A DNA stretch of 18,565 nucleotides. Origin: Deltaproteobacteria bacterium (GTDB lineage: Bacteria > Desulfobacterota > Syntrophorhabdia > Syntrophorhabdales > Syntrophorhabdaceae). Under the pieces are notes generated by a model, which had not been told where the DNA came from, ran no database searches, and worked only from the letters and a program-made list of their open reading frames with translations. The position numbers and the translations under genes are program-made. Location of the stretch: NCBI GenBank assembly GCA_003506795.1, contig DNYO01000355.1, positions 1 through 18,565 on the forward strand. Direction: 5' to 3'. Shown in pieces: positions 13,865 to 18,565 of this stretch; positions within the stretch are counted from its first letter, which is position 1; each line of letters opens with the position of its first letter.

Positions 13865-15181
13865 ATGAGAAAACCGGTTGGCTTGTTGATTCTGGCCTTT
13901 TTATCGGCTTCCATCCTGTTTGGGCAGAGCCCTCAGACCGCCCTTGACTCGGCGGAGAAGAAGGCGGCCATCGAAGCCCTCTGCCGGAACCTTGAGCAGG
14001 AATACATCTTTCCGGAAATCACCGAGAAGTACGTCCGCATGCTCAAGGATAATCTTCAATCCGGCAAGTACGACGGAATCGCGCAGCCCGGACCGTTCGC
14101 CGCGGCCGTCACCAACGACCTGATGTCCGTGCACAGGGACCTGCACCTCTCCGTCCGGTTCAATCCGGGGTGGGTGAAGGAAGAGAGAAACAGGAAGGAG
14201 CTCGATGAAGAGGAGATCCGGCGCAACGAGAGAAGAAGCCGGACCATGAATTACGGTTTCAACGAGCTCAAGATCCTCCCGGGCAACATCGGGTATCTCA
14301 AGCTCAACGAGTTCACCTATGACACGGGAGCCCAGGACGCCGCCGTGGGGGCCATGAGCTTCCTTTCGAATGCCGACGCTCTGATCATCGACCTGAGATC
14401 GAACGGCGGCGGCTCCCCGGAGATGGTCCAGTTCCTTTGCAGCTATTTTTTGGGAAATCCCCGCCAGCATCTCAATTCCTTCTCTTACAAGGATCCGGAA
14501 AAGCTGACCCAGTACTGGACCTACACTTATCTTCCCGGGAAAAGGCTGGACAAGGCGCTGCTCTACCTGCTGACCAGCGATTCTACGTTTTCCGCCGCGG
14601 AGGAGTTCACCTACAATCTGAAAAACCTCAAGCGGGCCACCGTTGTTGGGGAGACCACCGGGGGCGGCGCCCACGATAACAGGTTCGTGGTTCTCACGGA
14701 TAATTTCATGATGAGCCTGCCCTTTGCCCGAGCCATCAATCCCGTCAGCAAGGCCAACTGGGAGGAAGTCGGCGTCGAGCCCGACGTCAAAGTCGCCCGG
14801 GACAAAGCCCTGGCGACGGCGCAGGTCATGGCCAGCCAGAGACTGGCCGAAAGGGAAAAGGAACCGGAGTTCAAGGCGTATTACCAATGGCATTATGAGA
14901 CCTACAAGGCGGCCTTGAACCCGGCCTCCATCGCCCAGGAAGCGCTGCCGTCCTATGTCGGGGCTTACGGCCCCCGGACGATCAGCCTGGAAGGCGGCTC
15001 TCTGTTCTACCAGAGGGAGGGGCAGGCCAAACGAAAAATGACTCCGATTGCCGATGACTATTTCGGATTGGCAGGAAATGAGAATTTCAGGCTCAGGTTC
15101 GTCAGGGAAGGGAATCGGATCGTCGCCGTGGAAGGCTGCAATCCGAACGGGGTGGCCGACAAGCATCCCAAGAGCAAATAG
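13865..15181 (+). CDS. Exported S41-family peptidase
   Basis: A 438-aa secreted serine peptidase of the tail-specific/IRBP-like S41 group. A signal peptide (about residues 1-21, LLILAFLSASILFGQ) is followed by a helical N-terminal domain. The catalytic core has IIDLRSNGGGSPEM (about 174-187), SDSTFSAAEEF with the probable nucleophile S243, and VVGETTGGGAHDN (260-272). The last 60 or so residues form a small beta domain (LPSYVGAYGPRTISLEGG, FYQREGQ). The ATG at 13865 is preferred over the in-frame GTG at 13847 because AAGGAG lies 9 nt upstream and the signal peptide then starts cleanly. It converges with selB across 31 bp. It belongs to a different S41 branch from the broken copy in segment B. 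Confidence 0.88.
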   Translation: MRKPVGLLILAFLSASILFGQSPQTALDSAEKKAAIEALCRNLEQEYIFPEITEKYVRMLKDNLQSGKYDGIAQPGPFAAAVTNDLMSVHRDLHLSVRFNPGWVKEERNRKELDEEEIRRNERRSRTMNYGFNELKILPGNIGYLKLNEFTYDTGAQDAAVGAMSFLSNADALIIDLRSNGGGSPEMVQFLCSYFLGNPRQHLNSFSYKDPEKLTQYWTYTYLPGKRLDKALLYLLTSDSTFSAAEEFTYNLKNLKRATVVGETTGGGAHDNRFVVLTDNFMMSLPFARAINPVSKANWEEVGVEPDVKVARDKALATAQVMASQRLAEREKEPEFKAYYQWHYETYKAALNPASIAQEALPSYVGAYGPRTISLEGGSLFYQREGQAKRKMTPIADDYFGLAGNENFRLRFVREGNRIVAVEGCNPNGVADKHPKSK

Positions 15182-15212
15182 GGGAGGACTTCGGGCCGGC
15201 CGCTCCCGGCGT

Positions 15213-17120
15213 TCATTTCGGGACGTGGGCGTCGCCGCTGCGGCGGGTGGCCTGGGTCCGGTCCAGGTATTCCAGGACGGCGCAGGCGTATTTGCGCGAG
15301 ACCTTGAGCACGTCCTTGGCCTCGGAGATGGTGATCGAGCGGCGAAGCTTGAGGAACTGGAGAACGGCGGTCCTGGCCCGGTCAAGGGCCTCGCGGTGCA
15401 TCGTCACTTTGGGGTCGATCCTGACGAGCCGGCCCTGCTGGGCCAGCGTGCCCATGATCTTGCGGAACTGGTTGAGCGGCAGGCAAAGCTCTTTGATCAC
15501 GTCATCCTCGAGCGGCGGCTCGAATCCGGCCCGCTTGAAGATCGCCTCGACCCGGCGGGCCAGGTCCTGGTCCTTGTCGACCAGCTGGGCCTGGTGTCCG
15601 GGCAGGCTGAGGCCGCCCTCGAGCCGCGTGATGGCCTGCGCCGAGGCGAGGGCCTCGAGGATCCGGCGCAAGACGGCATCACCGGTTTCACGGCCCAGGG
15701 TCGAAGCCAGGTCGGCCGAGGGCATGAACGGCTTGTGCGGATTGTCGGCCAGGAACTTTTTGATCGAGGCGAGGGCCTTGTTCTGGAGCGCGGCATAAGC
15801 ATCGGCCGGGAGGAAGCGCTCGTCCTTATCGCCCTTGACGCGGATCAGCCGGCCGGCTGCGATCAGTCCGTCCACCGCCGTTCGGATGAGGGCCGGCGTT
15901 TTGCCCAGGATGAGCGAGACTTCTTCGATCGTCAGCGCCTTGGCCGGGTCCTTGCGGAACGTATGATCCACGGCGTCTGCGAGAGAGCCCTCGCGCTTGC
16001 GGATCGAGGCCAGCGCGGTTTCGTCGAAGCGCTTGTGGCGCGGGGGCGAGACGTCCAGGACCTCGCCGCCGCCGATAGTGTTGAGCGGTGAGAACGTCCG
16101 GATGATGAAGCGATCGCCGTAGAGGGCGGTCGTCGGCGCCTCCAGGACGAACTGGGCCAGCATCGACTCGCCCGGCAGAAGCTTCTCCTTCTCCAGCAGG
16201 ACGACCCGGGCGATCGTTTCATCCGTGCCGACGTGAAAGCGGACGCGGTCGCGGGTCTTGAGCTCGATGTCGGCGTTTTGCAGCAGGCTCAGGCGGGCGT
16301 CGAGCCGCTGGGTGGGCTTGAGAAAGCCGGGGCGGGCGGCGCATTGGCCGCGGCGGAGGGCGCTTTTCTCTACGTCGTGGACGTTGAGGGCGGTGCGGCG
16401 GCCGAGGCCGGAGGCTTCCTGCTTGGACTTGTGGACCTGGACGCCGCGGATGCGGGTCTCGATGCCCTCGGGCAGGATCTCGATCCGGTCGCCGACTTTG
16501 ACCTCCCCCGACAGAACTGTGCCGGCAATGACGGTGCCGAAGCCCTGCTTGATGAAGACCCGGTCGACCGGCATGCGGAAATAGCCGCAGTCGTCGCGGC
16601 GATCGACGCGACGGCCGGCGGCGCGCAGGGCGTCGACCAGGGCGGGCAGGCCGGCGCCCGTGTGGGCCGAGACGGGCAGAATGGGGGCTGACTCGAGGAA
16701 CGTCCCCGCGACGAAGGCGCGCACCTCGGCCGACAGGATGGCGAGGCGCTCGTCGTCGACGAGATCGGATTTGGACAGGGCGATGATGCCCTCGCGAACG
16801 GAGAGCAGGCGCAGAATGTCGAAGTGCTCGCGGGTCTGGACGGAGATGCCCTCGTCGGAGGCGATGACGAACAGCACGGCGTCCACGTTGGAGGCGCCGG
16901 CGACCATGGTCTTGACGAACTTCTCGTGGCCGGGGACGTCGATGAACACGATCTGCTTCTCGTAGTCGGGCTGGTCCAGGAAAACGAACCCGAGCTCGAT
17001 CGTCATGCCCCGCTCTTTCTCCTCGGGCAGGGTGTCGGGGTCGGTGCCGGTCAGGGCTTTGACCAGGGCGGACTTGCCGTGGTCGATGTGTCCGGCCGTG
17101 CCGACGATGAGATGGGTCAT
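15213..17120 (-). CDS. selB: Selenocysteine-specific elongation factor SelB
   Basis: A 635-aa GTPase that brings selenocysteyl-tRNA-Sec to the ribosome at UGA codons marked by a SECIS hairpin. The GTP-binding domain shows GTAGHIDHGKS (7-17), the switch region GMTIELGF (38-45), DVPGHEKF (61-68) and SKSDL (116-120). Two beta-barrel EF-Tu-like domains follow, then the SelB-type third barrel and a C-terminal run of winged helices (for example LTIEEVSLILGKTPALIRTA and SRKYACAVLEYLDRTQATR near the end). Length is normal. The ATG at 17120 has no clear ribosome site, but the conserved start of the G domain fixes it. It shares a pathway and strand with selC about 11 kb away. Confidence 0.95.
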   Translation of the reverse strand: MTHLIVGTAGHIDHGKSALVKALTGTDPDTLPEEKERGMTIELGFVFLDQPDYEKQIVFIDVPGHEKFVKTMVAGASNVDAVLFVIASDEGISVQTREHFDILRLLSVREGIIALSKSDLVDDERLAILSAEVRAFVAGTFLESAPILPVSAHTGAGLPALVDALRAAGRRVDRRDDCGYFRMPVDRVFIKQGFGTVIAGTVLSGEVKVGDRIEILPEGIETRIRGVQVHKSKQEASGLGRRTALNVHDVEKSALRRGQCAARPGFLKPTQRLDARLSLLQNADIELKTRDRVRFHVGTDETIARVVLLEKEKLLPGESMLAQFVLEAPTTALYGDRFIIRTFSPLNTIGGGEVLDVSPPRHKRFDETALASIRKREGSLADAVDHTFRKDPAKALTIEEVSLILGKTPALIRTAVDGLIAAGRLIRVKGDKDERFLPADAYAALQNKALASIKKFLADNPHKPFMPSADLASTLGRETGDAVLRRILEALASAQAITRLEGGLSLPGHQAQLVDKDQDLARRVEAIFKRAGFEPPLEDDVIKELCLPLNQFRKIMGTLAQQGRLVRIDPKVTMHREALDRARTAVLQFLKLRRSITISEAKDVLKVSRKYACAVLEYLDRTQATRRSGDAHVPK

Positions 17121-17122
17121 GA

Positions 17123-17135
17123 GGGGTCAGGTCTT
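17123..17135 (+). repeat. 13-bp dispersed repeat GGGGTCAGGTCTT, copy 1
   Basis: An identical 13-mer occurs at 18549-18561 in the same orientation. Here it sits between the selB ATG and its -10. It may be part of a REP-like dispersed element; only two copies fall in the window. Confidence 0.45.
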
Positions 17136-17151
17136 GACATTTGACATTTCC

Positions 17152-17157
17152 ATTATA
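17152..17157 (-). promoter_or_regulatory. -10 box of selB
   Basis: A perfect TATAAT on the minus strand about 31 bp upstream of the selB start, giving a leader of about 25 nt. No convincing -35 lies 16-18 bp upstream, so the promoter may be weak or activated. Confidence 0.45.
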
Positions 17158-17211
17158 CCTGATGGGCGGCCGGAAAGCGGAGTCCGGACAGCGAGATCTT
17201 GCCCTTGGCCT

Positions 17212-17240
17212 TTGACATGAGCTCCGCCCTCGGTTACCTT
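17212..17240 (+). promoter_or_regulatory. Promoter of the aldo/keto reductase-like gene
   Basis: TTGACA (17212-17217), a 17-nt spacer and TACCTT (17235-17240), about 76 bp upstream of the ATG at 17317. It diverges from selB. Confidence 0.5.
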
Positions 17241-17316
17241 AGACAAGGTGCCGGACGGATGAGTCCTCGGACAACCCGCGCCGCCCGGACCGCATCTCGA
17301 TCACGGGAGGTCCGTC

Positions 17317-18549
17317 ATGGCGAAATCAGGCACTCTCAAACGGCGGGAATTTCTGCGCTATTCGGGCGCGGCGGCAGCTTTGGGCTTGGCCGGCGGGCTG
17401 CCGATCAAAGCCGGGGCGGGCGGCACCCAGGACATGATCCAGGAGGCCGCGGCCAAGGTGGGGCGGCTTCCCCGGCGCAGGTTCGGGCCGGCGGGAAGGG
17501 ACGTCTCCGTTATCATCGGTTCGGGCGACATGGAGCCCTCGCTGGCCGCTGCCGCCATCCTCTGCGGCGTCAACTACTGGCACAAATCCCAGCAGTGGTC
17601 GCGGAGTGGGGCGCCCGAGGCGGTCCTGAAGAATCGGGAGGCCCACTTCTGCCAGGTGACCGTCGATCGTATCGGCGGCAACCACGAAACCGGGCTGATC
17701 GACGAAGAGGCCCATGTCGCCTTCGTCCGCGACGCGGTCAAGAGGACCGGACTCGGATATTTCGACGACATGCAGATGCACTACGGCTACCACAACAAGA
17801 CCGAGCTGAAGAGTGAGCGGGCCTTTGTGCGGGCTTTCGAGCGGCTGAAGAAAGAGGGGCTGGTCAAACACCTCTGCCTGTCCCAGCACGGGTATGCCGG
17901 CAACGCCCGGGTGCCGCGGGGCGAGAGTGCGGCCGAAGTGTTGACCGCGGTCATCGAGGACGGCCTGCACGACAACGCCCAGTTCATGTTTTCCTACGGT
18001 GACGACCCGGCCATGGGCGCTTTCCTGGAGCTGGCCCGGAAGAAGAGCTTTGGGACCACGGCCATGAAGACGGCCCGGGGCATCGGGCGGATGCGGCAGG
18101 ACGCCGCGTTCATGGCCCGGCTGCCGGCCGGGACGGCGCCCCACCATGCGCTGGTCAGGTGGTTGACGAGCGCGACAAAGCTCGACAACGCGGTCATCCG
18201 GGTGAAGAATCTGAACGAGTTCACCGAGACCTTTTCGGGGGCGGGCAAGACGCTGCGGGCCGAGGATGCGGCCGCCATCGGGATGATGACGGCCCGGGCC
18301 GACGAGACGGCCTGCCGGCTGTGCACCGAATGCCAGCCGCACTGCCCGCGACAGGTGCCGATCGCCGAGATCCTGCGATTCGAGCGATATGCCCTGGACG
18401 ACGGGACGATCGACACGGCAGCCGAGCTGTACGCCGGGCTCGACAGGCGGGCGGATGCCTGCCAAGCCTGCGGCGCGTGCGTCGCCCACTGCCCGCAGCG
18501 CCTGCCCATCCCGGACAAGCTGGCCGCCCTCCACTCCCTACTCGGGTAG
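17317..18549 (+). CDS. Tat-exported aldo/keto reductase-like ferredoxin protein
   Basis: A 410-aa protein, probably a periplasmic redox enzyme. The N-terminus has a twin-arginine signal (LKRREFLRYSGAAAALGLAG, about 7-26). An aldo/keto reductase-like barrel fills about 60-325, with IEDGLHDNAQFMFSY and FGTTAMKTARG as barrel landmarks. The C-terminus has two [4Fe-4S] sites: CRLCTECQPHC (333, 336, 339, 343) and CQACGACVAHC (382, 385, 388, 392). The usual catalytic Asp and Tyr of the family (GxNxxDTA...Y) are not seen: the equivalent stretch reads GVNYWHKSQQW. This suggests a non-classical activity or a structural role. The start has a strong GGGAGGT 5 nt upstream. The gene is complete. Confidence 0.82.
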   Translation: MAKSGTLKRREFLRYSGAAAALGLAGGLPIKAGAGGTQDMIQEAAAKVGRLPRRRFGPAGRDVSVIIGSGDMEPSLAAAAILCGVNYWHKSQQWSRSGAPEAVLKNREAHFCQVTVDRIGGNHETGLIDEEAHVAFVRDAVKRTGLGYFDDMQMHYGYHNKTELKSERAFVRAFERLKKEGLVKHLCLSQHGYAGNARVPRGESAAEVLTAVIEDGLHDNAQFMFSYGDDPAMGAFLELARKKSFGTTAMKTARGIGRMRQDAAFMARLPAGTAPHHALVRWLTSATKLDNAVIRVKNLNEFTETFSGAGKTLRAEDAAAIGMMTARADETACRLCTECQPHCPRQVPIAEILRFERYALDDGTIDTAAELYAGLDRRADACQACGACVAHCPQRLPIPDKLAALHSLLG

Positions 18550-18561
18550 GGGTCAGGTCTT
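18549..18561 (+). repeat. 13-bp dispersed repeat GGGGTCAGGTCTT, copy 2
   Basis: Identical to 17123-17135. It starts at the last base of the aldo/keto reductase-like stop codon. The two copies flank the gene in direct orientation. Confidence 0.45.
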
Positions 18562-18565
18562 AAGA

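Noticed and set aside
15048..16091. Long + strand frame opposite selB and the S41 tail
   Set aside because: It is a shadow of two well-supported genes, with no domain likeness.

Overview
The window looks like a piece of a moderately GC-rich bacterial chromosome from an anaerobe that uses selenocysteine. It carries an intact selenocysteine tRNA gene (selC, minus strand, 4103-4199) and a complete selB about 11 kb away. The other host-like genes are an SSS-family sodium symporter, a topoisomerase IB-like protein, a HemN-like radical SAM enzyme, an exported S41 peptidase and a Tat-exported aldo/keto reductase-like ferredoxin protein. This mix resembles Acidobacteriota or Candidatus Aminicenantes, but that placement is a family-level impression from memory and was not tested.

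Layout. (1) 1-4102: minus-strand genes of an apparent integrated element: an HNH-type protein, a MerR-like protein, an excisionase-like protein, a RusA-like resolvase and a RepA-like ATPase. Beyond the ATPase gene lies a tandem 9-bp AT-rich repeat that looks like iterons. The block abuts the 3' end of selC, and no integrase is inside the window. (2) 4103-9082: selC followed by three further direct copies of its 5' half, each running from the first base of the tRNA through the 7-nt anticodon loop. They delimit three segments: A (two-gene membrane protein/XRE operon), B (a frameshifted S41-like gene, a kinase-like scrap and a beta-propeller scrap) and C (one methyltransferase). None carries a recognisable integrase. 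(3) 9083-18565: the probable original chromosome, with the SSS symporter, topoisomerase IB-like gene, radical SAM gene, S41 peptidase, selB and aldo/keto reductase-like gene.

Main reading. selC appears to have been hit repeatedly by elements that recombine in the anticodon loop and replace the 5' half of the tRNA, and apparently its promoter, at each insertion. Three independent signs agree. The copies end exactly at the loop. The farthest copy (9044-9082) keeps a selC-like promoter and has A at tRNA position 7, which pairs with the U in the 3' half of the intact gene, whereas the copy now joined to it has G and makes only a G-U wobble. Segments B and C also share about 210 bp at their distal ends, including phased GCTTAAA repeats and an inverted repeat that resemble recombinase or accessory-factor sites. 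The result is a cassette-like array of integrase-less elements on an essential tRNA of the selenocysteine pathway, whose current 5' half and promoter seem to be supplied by the newest element. All coordinates, motifs and pairings were read by eye. No database search, folding or identity calculation was run.
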